From positions 36,189-100,188 of the forward strand of contig NZ_PKIZ01000011.1 in NCBI RefSeq assembly GCF_002847825.1: DNA of 64,000 bases, read 5' to 3'. The translations under genes were made by a program, and so were the position numbers. The notes under the pieces were generated by a model. It ran no database searches, was not told the DNA's origin, and saw nothing but the letters and a program-made list of their open reading frames with translations. Source of the stretch: Kytococcus schroeteri. Its GTDB lineage: Bacteria; Actinomycetota; Actinomycetes; Actinomycetales; Dermatophilaceae. Positions 42,902 to 50,700 of this stretch are shown here, in pieces (position 1 is the first letter of the stretch; every line of letters starts with the position of its first letter).

Positions 42902-43305
42902 TTGACCGCTGCTGTCACCGTGACCTGCCTGGCCGCCGGCCCCGCCTCGGCCGCCCCGGCCCCGAGGGCACTGACGCGGTGACCGCCGAGGTGGAGATCA
43001 CCGACAACGACGACGCCGCCCCCACCTACGACCAGCTCATCGACAGTGGCGCCGAGATCTGGAACTCCGCCGTGAGCTCCATCCACCTGGTCGATGCCGG
43101 CGACGGCGGCCAGGCGATGCTCACCGACACCGAGGGCGACGACCTCAACGGCTCGTGGGTCCGCACCTGGGGCTTCGGCGAGGGCGAGGTCTTCATCGAC
43201 CACGCCCAGGCCCAGGAGTACGACGCCCAGCCCAACGCGCAGGAGATCGCCCAGATGGAGGCCAACGCCGGCGCCGGGTACCTCTTCGACGGCCTGGGTC
43301 GCTGA
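42902..43305 (+). pseudogene. Remnant of a secreted protein, possibly snapalysin-like
   Basis: A signal-peptide-like stretch from TTG 42902 (LTAAVTVTCLAAGPASAAPA) stops at 42982. A second frame starts at GTG 42979 and runs 108 residues to 43305. Its middle, GAEIWNSAVSSIHLVDAG and GEVFIDHAQAQEYDAQ, resembles the M7 snapalysin core before the zinc helix. The expected HExxHxxGxxD is absent; NAQEIAQMEANAGAG stands in its place. The start of the second frame, TAEVEITDNDDA, looks like the end of a Calx-beta-type strand. The pieces suggest a decayed exported protein. The family link is tentative. Confidence 0.4.
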
Positions 43306-43324
43306 GGAGGGGCACCGACCGAGC

Positions 43325-43367
43325 CGACGGCGCCCCGCCCACCACACCGGTGGGCGGGGCGCCGTCG
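43325..43367. terminator. Perfect 19-bp hairpin terminator
   Basis: Arms 43325-43343 and 43349-43367 pair perfectly around ACACC. It lies between two converging units. Its core GGCGCCCCGCCCACC is the same as in the hairpin at 6559-6594. Confidence 0.85.
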
Positions 43368-43389
43368 CGTACCTCGGTGCGCGGACGCC

Positions 43390-44559
43390 TCAGCGCACGT
43401 ACGGCGGCAGCGGGCGCGGGGTGCTCGGCTGGTAGCCCTCGCTGAGGTCGATGCCGTAGTCGGCGGCGAAGAGCGCACGGCTGGTGTAGAGCTCGTCGCT
43501 GCCCTCGGTGAGGGTGAACACGCGGGCGCCGCGCAGGCGGTGGTCCTGCGCCCCGCCCAGGCCGTAGGCGCCGAAGCCGGTGCCCGGCCCGTAGCCCAGG
43601 CGGATGCCGAAGTAGTCGCCCTCGTAGGTGTTGACGTGGTCGTGCCCCACGTACAGCCCGCGCACGTCGCCGCGGAACAGCATCGCGTTGAACAGGCCGG
43701 AGTTGAACGGTCCGGGGCACTCGTCCTCGTTGCGCTCACCGGTGATGCGGTGCTTGGCCACGGCGCGGGCGTGGTCGGCCGGCGTGCGGCTGTCCACGCT
43801 GTCCCACCACATGAAGCGGTGCTCCCACAGGGCGATGTGCTGGAAGGCCAGGCCGGGGACGGGGCGGCCGGTGGCGCGCTCCAGCTGGGCGGAGGTGTGG
43901 GCGTACCAGTCCACCTGGTCGAAGCGCAGCCAGTCCCAGTCGGGATAGCCCTCGAAGTCCTGGCCGGCGATCTCGTCCGGGGCGTAGCGGCCGGAGTCCA
44001 GCAGCCACACGGCGGCGGCCGCGCGGCCACCCTTGGAGCCACGGATGGGCAGCACCATGTTGCCGGTGCCGGTGATGCCGCGGGCACCCTCGCCGTTGAC
44101 GTTGTGGCGGTAGCGGCGCACGAACTCCAGGATGCGGCGCTCGGTCATGCCCGTGCGCTCGGCGGAGTCCTCGTCGTGGTTGCCCATGGTGACCGCCCAC
44201 GCGATGCCGCGCTCCTCCATCGGCATGACGACGTTGTTGAGCGCCTGGCGCACCTGGGTGGCGCTGTCCATGTCGCCGTTCACCACGTCGCCGTTGATGA
44301 CCACGAGGTCGGGGCGCACGTCGTCCAGGACCGCGGCCTGCAGCTGCAGGGTGCGGCGGTCGGTGGTGTGGGTGTCCTGGGTGTCGTTGAACTGCACCAC
44401 CGTGAAGCGGCCGTCGCGGCGGAAGCGCAGGTGCGTGCGCTCGATGCCGCCGCGCACCGGGGTGGCGTGCGCGGGGGAGGCGGCGGCGGTGGCGGCTGCG
44501 CCGGCGGCTCCGAGGCCGGCGCCGCGCAGCAGGGAACGGCGGTCGATGGGGGAGGTCAT
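43390..44559 (-). CDS. Tat-exported metallophosphoesterase
   Basis: The protein has 389 residues. The Tat signal peptide is DRRSLLRGAGLGAAGAAATA with twin arginines at about 7-8. The calcineurin-like phosphoesterase motifs follow: VVQFNDTQ (in place of the usual DxH), INGDVVNGD, MGNHDEDS, FQHIALWEH and VGHDHVN. Metals should be loaded before export. It resembles the PhoD/Dcr2-like purple-acid-type group in fungi and actinobacteria. The substrate is unknown; a phosphate-scavenging role is plausible. The ATG at 44559 was chosen to give the Tat signal. Confidence 0.88.
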   Translation of the reverse strand: MTSPIDRRSLLRGAGLGAAGAAATAAASPAHATPVRGGIERTHLRFRRDGRFTVVQFNDTQDTHTTDRRTLQLQAAVLDDVRPDLVVINGDVVNGDMDSATQVRQALNNVVMPMEERGIAWAVTMGNHDEDSAERTGMTERRILEFVRRYRHNVNGEGARGITGTGNMVLPIRGSKGGRAAAAVWLLDSGRYAPDEIAGQDFEGYPDWDWLRFDQVDWYAHTSAQLERATGRPVPGLAFQHIALWEHRFMWWDSVDSRTPADHARAVAKHRITGERNEDECPGPFNSGLFNAMLFRGDVRGLYVGHDHVNTYEGDYFGIRLGYGPGTGFGAYGLGGAQDHRLRGARVFTLTEGSDELYTSRALFAADYGIDLSEGYQPSTPRPLPPYVR

Positions 44560-44744
44560 GAGGGGCCTTTCGTCCGGGAGTGGGGGCGGGCGCGCGCACC
44601 GTAGGAGGCCCCGGTGGCCGGTGCGTCGATGCCGGGTGGCCGGGCGGTGGCGCCGAACCGAACGGCCGGCGAACAGGCCGGGGGTGGTCGCCGGTGGGGG
44701 AGCGGCGGCCGGCAGGTGTGGGCGGCCCGGCGTAGCCTCGATGC

Positions 44745-45362
44745 ATGGACGCGCCGCTGCCCCCGCGCCGGGAGGGTCCCGCCGAACGCGGCCGCGCCGC
44801 ATCGGAGCAGCGCGCCCGGCCCGAGGAGCCCGAGCCGCAGCCCGGCGGCGAGCTGACCGTGGAGAAGGCCCGCTCGGTGGCCGAGCAGGCCATCCTGCAG
44901 GCGCAGCGGGAGGGCGCCTTCGAGAACCTGCCCGGCGCCGGGCGCCCGCTGGAGGGGCTGGACCGCCCGCACGACCCTGACTGGTGGGCCCGCGACAAGC
45001 TGCGCCGGGAGAACGCCGACCTCTCGGCGGCCCTGCCCGTGGTGCTGCAGCTGCGGCGCGAGAAGGCCGGCCTGCTCGAGGCGGTGCTGGCCCTGCCCAC
45101 CGAGGACGCCGCCCGCGCGCACCTGGAGGACTTCAACGCCCGGGTGCTGGCCGACCGCCGTCGTCCGCCGGCCACGGAGCACTCCCCGCCGGTCGTGGGC
45201 CGGGTGGACGTGGAGGAGTACCTGGCCCGATGGCGTGCCGGTCGCCCCGTCGTGGAGGCCGAGGCCGCCCGGCTGGCTGCCGAGGCCGCGGAGGCCCGCC
45301 GCGCGCACGAGGAGGCGGAGCGGGCCGCCCGGCCGCGGCGGTGGTGGCGCCGGCGCCGCTGA
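44745..45362 (+). CDS. DUF1992 (DnaJ-homologue subfamily C member 28-like) protein
   Basis: The protein has 205 residues. The DUF1992 domain lies at about residues 45-115: AEQAILQAQREGAFENLPGA, then GRPLEGLDRPHDPDWWARDK, then REKAGLLEAVLALPTEDAAR. The C-terminus is a charged helix ending in a run of Trp/Arg (RRWWRRRR), which may bind membrane or nucleic acid. TAGCCT ends 6 nt before the ATG. The function is not established, although the family is linked by name to co-chaperones. It is followed by a VapC gene 54 bp later. Confidence 0.88.
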   Translation: MDAPLPPRREGPAERGRAASEQRARPEEPEPQPGGELTVEKARSVAEQAILQAQREGAFENLPGAGRPLEGLDRPHDPDWWARDKLRRENADLSAALPVVLQLRREKAGLLEAVLALPTEDAARAHLEDFNARVLADRRRPPATEHSPPVVGRVDVEEYLARWRAGRPVVEAEAARLAAEAAEARRAHEEAERAARPRRWWRRRR

Positions 45363-45416
45363 GGGGACCCACCGCATCGGGCAGGCTGTGGGCATCGTGC
45401 GGTCCGGGCGCGGCGA

Positions 45417-45800
45417 GTGACCGTCCTCGACGCCTCGGCCGCCGTCAACGTGCTGCTCGGGCGGACCACCGAGCCGGACCTCTCCGGGCTGGTGGTGCGC
45501 GGTGTGACGGCACCGCACCACATCGACGTGGAAATCACCTCGGCGCTGCGGGGCCAGGTGCTCGGGGGCAAGCTCGCCGAGGGCGTGGCCCTGAACCGGT
45601 TGGGCGCCTTCCTCGCCTGGCCGGTGGAGCGGGTACCGCTGCGGGGGCTGGCGCCGCGCATCTGGGAGCTCCGCCACGCGATGTCGGCCTACGACGCGGC
45701 GTACGTGGCGCTCGCGGAGATCACCGGGCAACCGTTGGTGACCTGCGACGCCAAGCTCCTCTCCGGTGGACACCGGGCCGAGGTGCGCGTGGTGGCCTGA
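45417..45800 (+). CDS. vapC: VapC-type PIN-domain toxin without visible antitoxin
   Basis: The protein has 127 residues. PIN motifs are VLDASAAVNVLLG (first Asp), HIDVEITSALRG (Glu), SAYDAAYVALAE (Asp) and LVTCDAKLL (last Asp), so the metal site is complete. It should act as a ribonuclease. The GTG at 45417 follows a short tail of another frame (VRSGRGE, stop at 45420), which may be the last trace of an antitoxin gene. No intact antitoxin ORF lies between the DUF1992 stop and this start. A symmetric palindrome array follows the gene. Confidence 0.85.
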   Translation: MTVLDASAAVNVLLGRTTEPDLSGLVVRGVTAPHHIDVEITSALRGQVLGGKLAEGVALNRLGAFLAWPVERVPLRGLAPRIWELRHAMSAYDAAYVALAEITGQPLVTCDAKLLSGGHRAEVRVVA

Positions 45801-45852
45801 GCGGTGCGGTGGGGCGGCCGTCCTCACCGGGTGGGGCGAGGCGGCGAGACCC

Positions 45853-45973
45853 GCACCGGTGCTGCACTCGGGCTGACACCGGGCCCAGTTCCGCACCGGT
45901 GCCGAACTCGACAGTCGAGTTCGGCACCGGTGCGGAGGTCACGGTGGCGGCAGGCCGAGATCGGCACCGGTGC
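45853..45973. repeat. Two-fold symmetric array of four GCACCGGTGC palindromes
   Basis: GCACCGGTGC occurs at 45853-45862, 45893-45902, 45924-45933 and 45964-45973, spaced 40, 31 and 40 bp. The two inner copies belong to one perfect 43-bp palindrome (arms of 21 bp) centred on A45913. The outer halves are also similar when one is reversed, so the whole 121 bp is close to self-complementary. It lies between vapC and a LysE-type exporter gene, ending 58 bp before the latter. It could be a multi-site operator, a terminator or a mobile repeat. Confidence 0.85.
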
Positions 45974-46031
45974 GGTTCTCGTCCGCGTCCGTGGGGACCC
46001 GCGTACTGACCGGTTCCTAGACTCGCCCGCC

Positions 46032-46646
46032 GTGGAGACCTACCTGCCGCTGGCCCTCGTCTGGACCCTCGGCGTCATGAGCCCGGGGCCGGACTTCGTC
46101 GCCGTCCTGCGCACCGCCATGCGCCGCGGCGCCCGGGCCGCCTCGGCCACCGCGATGGGCGTGGTCACCGGCATCGGCCTGTGGATCGTGCTGGCCCTCG
46201 TGGGCTTCACCGCCCTGGTGCGTGCCCAGCCGTGGATCGCCGTCGCGATGAAGCTGGCCGGCGCGGTCTTCCTCGTCGGCTTCGGCCTGTCCATCCTGTG
46301 GGGCCTGTGGCGCAGCCGCGGGCAGGCGGACGAGGGCGCCGCCGAGGCCACCCCGCCGACGGGCGCAGCCTTCCGCCTGGGCCTGGCCACCAACGTGGCC
46401 AACCCCAAGGCACTGGTGTTCTTCGGCGCGCTGTTCAGCACGCTGCTGCCCCCGGAGATGTCCTGGGCGGCCCGCGGCGGGGTGCTGCTCATGATGCTGC
46501 TCATCGCCACCGCGTGGTTCCTGGCCGTGACGTGGGCCGCCAGCCGCCCGCCGTTGGTGCGCCTCTACCAGCGGGCCGGGCGCACCATCGACACCGTGGC
46601 GGCCGTCGCGTTCGTCGTCCTGGGTGTCGGGCTGCTGCTCGAGTGA
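46032..46646 (+). CDS. LysE/RhtB-family amino acid exporter
   Basis: The protein has 204 residues and six membrane segments. It begins with LALVWTLGVMSPGPDFVAVL, the family motif MSPGPDF, and has LGLATNVANPKALVFFGALF in the second half. RhtB-family proteins export homoserine, threonine or other amino acids by proton exchange. The GTG at 46032 lies 8 nt after TAGACT. The palindrome array ends 58 bp upstream, so it may control this gene. Its stop is 7 bp from that of the converging Rieske gene. Confidence 0.9.
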   Translation: METYLPLALVWTLGVMSPGPDFVAVLRTAMRRGARAASATAMGVVTGIGLWIVLALVGFTALVRAQPWIAVAMKLAGAVFLVGFGLSILWGLWRSRGQADEGAAEATPPTGAAFRLGLATNVANPKALVFFGALFSTLLPPEMSWAARGGVLLMMLLIATAWFLAVTWAASRPPLVRLYQRAGRTIDTVAAVAFVVLGVGLLLE

Positions 46647-46653
46647 CGCCTGC

Positions 46654-47109
46654 TCAGGCGGGGCCGGCCTTCACGGTGTCGCCGGAGACCTCGGCCTTGC
46701 CCTCGGGCAGCGCGTCCTGCGCCGGCCCGGCGAGCACCGACCCGTCCTCCACGGAGAACTCGCTGCCGTGGCAGGTGCAGATGATGGCGCCGTCCTTGAT
46801 CTGCGAGACCCCGCACCCCTGGTGGGTGCACTTGCTGCTGAACGCCTTGTAGGTGCCCTCGGTGGGCTGCGTGACCACCCAGCCCTGCTTGATGGCGCCG
46901 CCGCCCACGGGCACGTCGGAGGCGGGGAACTCCACGCCCGGAGCGTCAGCACCGTCGCTGGTGGACCCCTTGCCGCCCGCGCACCCAGCCAGGGTCGGTG
47001 CCCCGAAGGCCACGGCGGCACCGGCGCCGGTGACCACCTGGCGGCGGGTGGGGCCGGTGGCGGGGGCGGGGGCGCCGGGGCAGGTGGCGCAACCGGTCGA
47101 GTCGTTCAT
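46654..47109 (-). CDS. Rieske (2Fe-2S) domain exported protein
   Basis: The protein has 151 residues. An N-terminal PTRRQVVTGAGAA twin-arginine signal is followed by a lipobox-like LAGC, so it is exported folded and perhaps lipid-anchored. The Rieske cluster ligands are in KCTHQGC (Cys-x-His) and ICTCHGSEF (Cys-x-x-His), 15 residues apart. Extra Cys near the N-terminus (GCATCPG) are before the signal. It probably passes electrons outside the membrane to an unknown partner. Standalone proteins of this type are common in actinobacteria. Confidence 0.88.
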   Translation of the reverse strand: MNDSTGCATCPGAPAPATGPTRRQVVTGAGAAVAFGAPTLAGCAGGKGSTSDGADAPGVEFPASDVPVGGGAIKQGWVVTQPTEGTYKAFSSKCTHQGCGVSQIKDGAIICTCHGSEFSVEDGSVLAGPAQDALPEGKAEVSGDTVKAGPA

Positions 47110-47143
47110 GGCTTCCTCCTGGGTGGGTGGCGGTGGGTCCGGG

Positions 47144-48361
47144 TCAGTCTGCCTCGTGCGGTGGGGAGCTCACCACGGTGGAGAGGTCGTCGGCCTGGGC
47201 GGCCGCGCGCACGCGCTCCTGCCAACCGGAGATCTCCATCCAGTCGGGACGGGCCCGCACCAGTGCCAGGAGTCCCCGGTGGTGCAGGTCGGTGACGGCC
47301 GGGAGGTCCTCCAGGTGGAAGCGGCCCAGCAGCAGCAGGTCGATGGGGTGCCCGGCCCGCACGTGGTCGAGCAGGTTCAGCGCGCCGCGCAGGTACCCGG
47401 CGTCCTTGGTGAGCCCACCGGAGCGGAAGACGTGCACGCACGTGTTGTACGCCGCGGCGGGGTGCACGCCCACCTCGGTCATGGCGGTGAACGCCTCCCG
47501 GAAGGTGGCGCCCTCCAGCATCCGGTGCACGGTGAGCACGCGCACGGCCAGCTCCCGCAGGCGGAAGGGGCTCAGGTCGCCGGCGGCCAGCTCGCCCAGC
47601 ACGGCCAGCCCCTCGTGGGTCTCGTCGTAGCTGGTCAGGCCGGTGCGCAGCGTGCGCAGGGGCTGGCCGACGGCGTTCACCTGGGTGGCCAGGTGGGTGC
47701 CCAGCTCGTGCTGCACCAGCACCTCCAGGCGGTGCGGAGGCACGCGGACCGCGCTGCTGATGAGCAGGCGCTCGCCCAGCAGCGCCACACCGGTGAAGTC
47801 GCGGCGCACCTCGGTGTGCACGCGCACCCGCGGGTCGATGCGGCGGTAGCGCTCGAACAGCGCCTCGGCCGACTCGCGCACCTCCTCGGCGCCCACCGTC
47901 TCCTGCGGCGGCTCGGGCACCTCGAGGTCGTCCACCACGTGCTGGGCGAAGGCCCGCAGGCGGTCGGAGACGTCGCCGTGCAGCTCCACCGAGAGGTCAC
48001 GGAAGATCGAGGTGCCACGGGTGCGCAGCATCTCCACCTGCACGCGCATCTCGCGCACCTTGCGGCGCAGCAGGGAGGCCAGGGTGGGGTCGCCCACCTC
48101 GTCCACCGGCAGCAGGTCGATCTGCGCTGAGAGCACCTCCAGGTCCGCCTGCGGTCGCCGGTAGGTGAACGGTGGCTCGTCGTGGGTGCCGGTCAGGAAC
48201 TCCTCGCGGTGCACCTCGGCGTCGTCGGGCGTCACCTCGCGCAGGAAGTTCACGGAGTCGGCCAGCAGCGAGACGTTGTGTTCGATGGCGAGGTCGCGGG
48301 TCTCCCATGTGGCGGAACCCGGGGCGGCGGGCGGGGTGGGCGGTGTCGGCGAGCTGTTCAC
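47144..48361 (-). CDS. DUF1704 QEGLA-motif zincin-type protein, copy 1
   Basis: The protein has 405 residues. It has HELGTH at 218-223 (the HExxxH zinc site) and HEGLAVLGE at 249-257, the QEGLA motif in which Q is His. TIGR02421/DUF1704 proteins are called flavohemoglobin expression-modulating, but the fold and HExxxH fit a metallopeptidase, the same superfamily as the eukaryotic MATCAP tubulin carboxypeptidases. It is paralogous to the gene at 49477-50700. The GTG at 48361 follows AGAGGA. A perfect 18-bp hairpin separates it from the ATP-grasp gene upstream. It may act on the product of that ligase. Confidence 0.85.
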   Translation of the reverse strand: MNSSPTPPTPPAAPGSATWETRDLAIEHNVSLLADSVNFLREVTPDDAEVHREEFLTGTHDEPPFTYRRPQADLEVLSAQIDLLPVDEVGDPTLASLLRRKVREMRVQVEMLRTRGTSIFRDLSVELHGDVSDRLRAFAQHVVDDLEVPEPPQETVGAEEVRESAEALFERYRRIDPRVRVHTEVRRDFTGVALLGERLLISSAVRVPPHRLEVLVQHELGTHLATQVNAVGQPLRTLRTGLTSYDETHEGLAVLGELAAGDLSPFRLRELAVRVLTVHRMLEGATFREAFTAMTEVGVHPAAAYNTCVHVFRSGGLTKDAGYLRGALNLLDHVRAGHPIDLLLLGRFHLEDLPAVTDLHHRGLLALVRARPDWMEISGWQERVRAAAQADDLSTVVSSPPHEAD

Positions 48362-48388
48362 GGTGTCCTCTCGCGGGTGGGCTGGGAC

Positions 48389-48428
48389 GACCGGTGCGGG
48401 CGCGGAGTCCTCCGCGCCCGCACCGGTC
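48389..48428. terminator. Perfect 18-bp hairpin between ATP-grasp and DUF1704 copy 1
   Basis: Arms 48389-48406 and 48411-48428 pair perfectly around GTCC. It lies 8 nt after the ATP-grasp stop on the minus strand and 28 nt before the DUF1704 copy 1 start. It may end most transcripts, leaving copy 1 at a lower level, or act as an RNA-processing site inside the operon. Confidence 0.7.
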
Positions 48429-48436
48429 GGTGGGTG

Positions 48437-49480
48437 TCAGAGCGTGGCGAGCGCCGCGTTGCGCAGCTGCCGGCCGTAGTGCTCGTGCATCGTCACCTTG
48501 TGCTCCAGGTTCTCGATGACGGCCGGGGCGAAGTCCACCTCGTACAGCGCCTGGCAGGAGCCGAGGCCGCCGGGGCTGAACACGTTCACCTCCATGAGCT
48601 TGTCGCCCACGATGTCCAGGCCCACCAGGAACATGCCGTCGGCCACCAGCTTGGGGCGCACGGCCTCCACCAGCTCGAGCATGCCGTCGGTGACCTCCAC
48701 CTTCTCGGCGGAGCCGCCGGCGGACATGTTGGAGCGGATGTCGTCGCCCCCGCTGCGGCGACGGAAGGCGGCCACCTTGCCGTCCACCGTGAGCGGCTGG
48801 CCGTTCATGAGGAACATCCGCACGTCGCCGTCCTTGGCCTCCGGCAGGAACTCCTGGGCCACCACGTAGCCGTCGCGGGCAATCGCCTCGATGATCTGGT
48901 TGAGATTGGGGGCCTCGTCCTCGTTCACCAGGAACACGCCGGACCCGCCGGAGCCCTGCAGCGGCTTGAGCACGGCCTTGCCGCCCAGCTCCTGGACGAA
49001 CTCCTCGATGCGCTTCTCGTCGCGGGAGATGAGCGTGCGGGGGCGCACCCGCTCCGGGAACTGCTGGAAGTAGGCCTTGCTCAGGGCCTTGCTCAGGGCG
49101 CTGGGATCGTTCACCACCAGCACGCCCTGGGCGGCCATGAGCTCGCCGAAGGCGATGCCGGCGTTGTTGGCCCACGCGCTGCTCTCGCCCTCGTCGGCGG
49201 GGTCGGCGCGCAGCATCACCACGTCGAACTCGGAGACGGCGAACTGCTCCTCGCTCTCGGGCTTCTGCACGTCCTCGAGGTAGCGCTCCAGGGAGCGGTA
49301 GTTCTTGTCCTTGGCGCTGCGGCCGCGGGCCACCAGGGTGCCGTCGGGCTCGTACCCGAAGTCGCCCATGCCCAGCAGCACCACCTCGTGGTCGCGGTTG
49401 GTGGCGGCCATGGCCAGGCGGGTGGTGGTGTAGACGTGCTTCTCGGTCATGACGTCGTTGACGACGAACGCGATCTTCAT
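48437..49480 (-). CDS. ATP-grasp ligase, glutathione synthetase-like
   Basis: The protein has 347 residues. The N-terminal domain starts MKIAFVVNDVMTEKHVYTTT and contains FDVVMLRADPADEGE, as in GshB. The ATP-grasp core has RPRTLISRDEKRIEEFV, GKAVLKPLQGSGGSGVFLV (nucleotide loop with Lys), GYVVAQEFLPEAKDGDVRMF and FLVGLDIVGDKLMEVNVFSPGG (metal site with Glu and Asn). It forms an amide from a carboxylate and an amine using ATP. Actinobacteria make mycothiol, not glutathione, so another substrate is likely. It overlaps the upstream DUF1704 gene (ATGA). Confidence 0.88.
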   Translation of the reverse strand: MKIAFVVNDVMTEKHVYTTTRLAMAATNRDHEVVLLGMGDFGYEPDGTLVARGRSAKDKNYRSLERYLEDVQKPESEEQFAVSEFDVVMLRADPADEGESSAWANNAGIAFGELMAAQGVLVVNDPSALSKALSKAYFQQFPERVRPRTLISRDEKRIEEFVQELGGKAVLKPLQGSGGSGVFLVNEDEAPNLNQIIEAIARDGYVVAQEFLPEAKDGDVRMFLMNGQPLTVDGKVAAFRRRSGGDDIRSNMSAGGSAEKVEVTDGMLELVEAVRPKLVADGMFLVGLDIVGDKLMEVNVFSPGGLGSCQALYEVDFAPAVIENLEHKVTMHEHYGRQLRNAALATL

Positions 49481-50700
49481 GTCATCTCCTGGGTCAGGGT
49501 GGACAGGTCGGTGGTCTTCACGGCCGCCTGCAGACGCTCGGTCGCGCCGGCGTCGAGCAGCCAGTTGGAGGTGATGCGGGCCGGCCGCAGCAGGCCGCGC
49601 GCATCGAGGTCCTGCACCAGCGGCAGGTCCGACAGGGCGAACTTGCCCAGGAACAGGGTGTCCAGGCGGCCGCCGGTGCGCAGGTGCTCGAGCAGGTCGA
49701 GCAGGCCGCGCAGGTACACGGCGTCCTTGGTGAGCCCACCGGAGCGGTAGACGCGCATGGTCGTGGTGTACGCCGAGCGTCTCGGCACGCCCTCGTCCAC
49801 CAGGGCGCCGAAGGCCTCGGCGAAGCCGGCGCCCTCGAGCATCCGGTCCACGGTGAGCACGCGCACGGCCAGCTGGCGCAGCCGGAAGGGGGTCAGCCCG
49901 CCGACGGCGATCTCGCCGAGCACGGCCAGCCCCTCCTGCGTCTCGTCGTACCCGGCCAGGCCGGACCCGAGGGTCTTCATGGGCTGCCCGGAGCCGTTCA
50001 CCTGGGTCACCAGGTGGGTGCCCACCTCGTGGTGGATGAGGGCGTCCACGCGGTTGGTGGGCACGCTCGCGGCCTCGCTGATGAGGAGGGTGTCGCCCTC
50101 CACCAGCACGCCCGAGGTGTCGCTGCGCACCTCGGCGTGGATGCTCACGTCCGGGTCCACCTCGCGGTAGCGGGCGATCTCGTCCTGCGCCGCCTCGAGG
50201 AAGTCCTCGGCGTCCACCATCGAGCGGGGGGAGCCGGGCACGTCCAGCCCGGCCACGATGCGGCGGGCGGCGTCGCACAGCTCGGTGGAGACCGCGCCGT
50301 AGAGCTCCACGGACAGCTCGCGGAAGGTCTGCGAGCCGCGGCAGCGCAGCATGTCCAGCTGCAGCTGCATCTCGCGCCGCTTGTGGCGCAGCAGCTCGGC
50401 CAGCGTGGGGTCGGTGACCTCGTCCACCGGCACCTGGGCGATCTGCGCGGAGACCACGTCCGGGTCGGCGTCCAGCTCGCGGTAGGTGAACTCCGGCTCG
50501 GCGACCTCACCGTCGAGGAAGCGCTTCTTCTGCTCCTCGGCGTTCTCCGGGGTGACGTCCAGCAGGAAGCGCAGGGAGTCCGAGAGCATGGCCAGCGTGT
50601 GGTCCACGGCCAGGTCGGCCGGGTCCCAGGTGGCCTCCTCGGAGGACCCCTCGAGGGCGGTGGAGTCGGTGCTGGACGGGTCCTGCGGGGCCCCGCTCAT
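49477..50700 (-). CDS. DUF1704 QEGLA-motif zincin-type protein, copy 2
   Basis: The protein has 407 residues. It carries HEVGTH at 224-229 and the canonical QEGLAVLGE from 255. It is collinear with copy 1 (for example PVDEVTDPTLAELLRHK against PVDEVGDPTLASLLRRK), so the two arose by duplication. It sits between the N-formylglutamate amidohydrolase gene, which it overlaps by ATGA at its start, and the ATP-grasp gene, which it overlaps at its stop. Function in a coupled pathway with those enzymes is likely. Its natural substrate is unknown. Confidence 0.87.
   Translation of the reverse strand: MSGAPQDPSSTDSTALEGSSEEATWDPADLAVDHTLAMLSDSLRFLLDVTPENAEEQKKRFLDGEVAEPEFTYRELDADPDVVSAQIAQVPVDEVTDPTLAELLRHKRREMQLQLDMLRCRGSQTFRELSVELYGAVSTELCDAARRIVAGLDVPGSPRSMVDAEDFLEAAQDEIARYREVDPDVSIHAEVRSDTSGVLVEGDTLLISEAASVPTNRVDALIHHEVGTHLVTQVNGSGQPMKTLGSGLAGYDETQEGLAVLGEIAVGGLTPFRLRQLAVRVLTVDRMLEGAGFAEAFGALVDEGVPRRSAYTTTMRVYRSGGLTKDAVYLRGLLDLLEHLRTGGRLDTLFLGKFALSDLPLVQDLDARGLLRPARITSNWLLDAGATERLQAAVKTTDLSTLTQEMT

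Noticed and set aside
48437..49480. True glutathione synthetase (gshB)
   Set aside because: Mycothiol is the usual thiol in actinobacteria, no gshA is present and the operon partners point to other chemistry.
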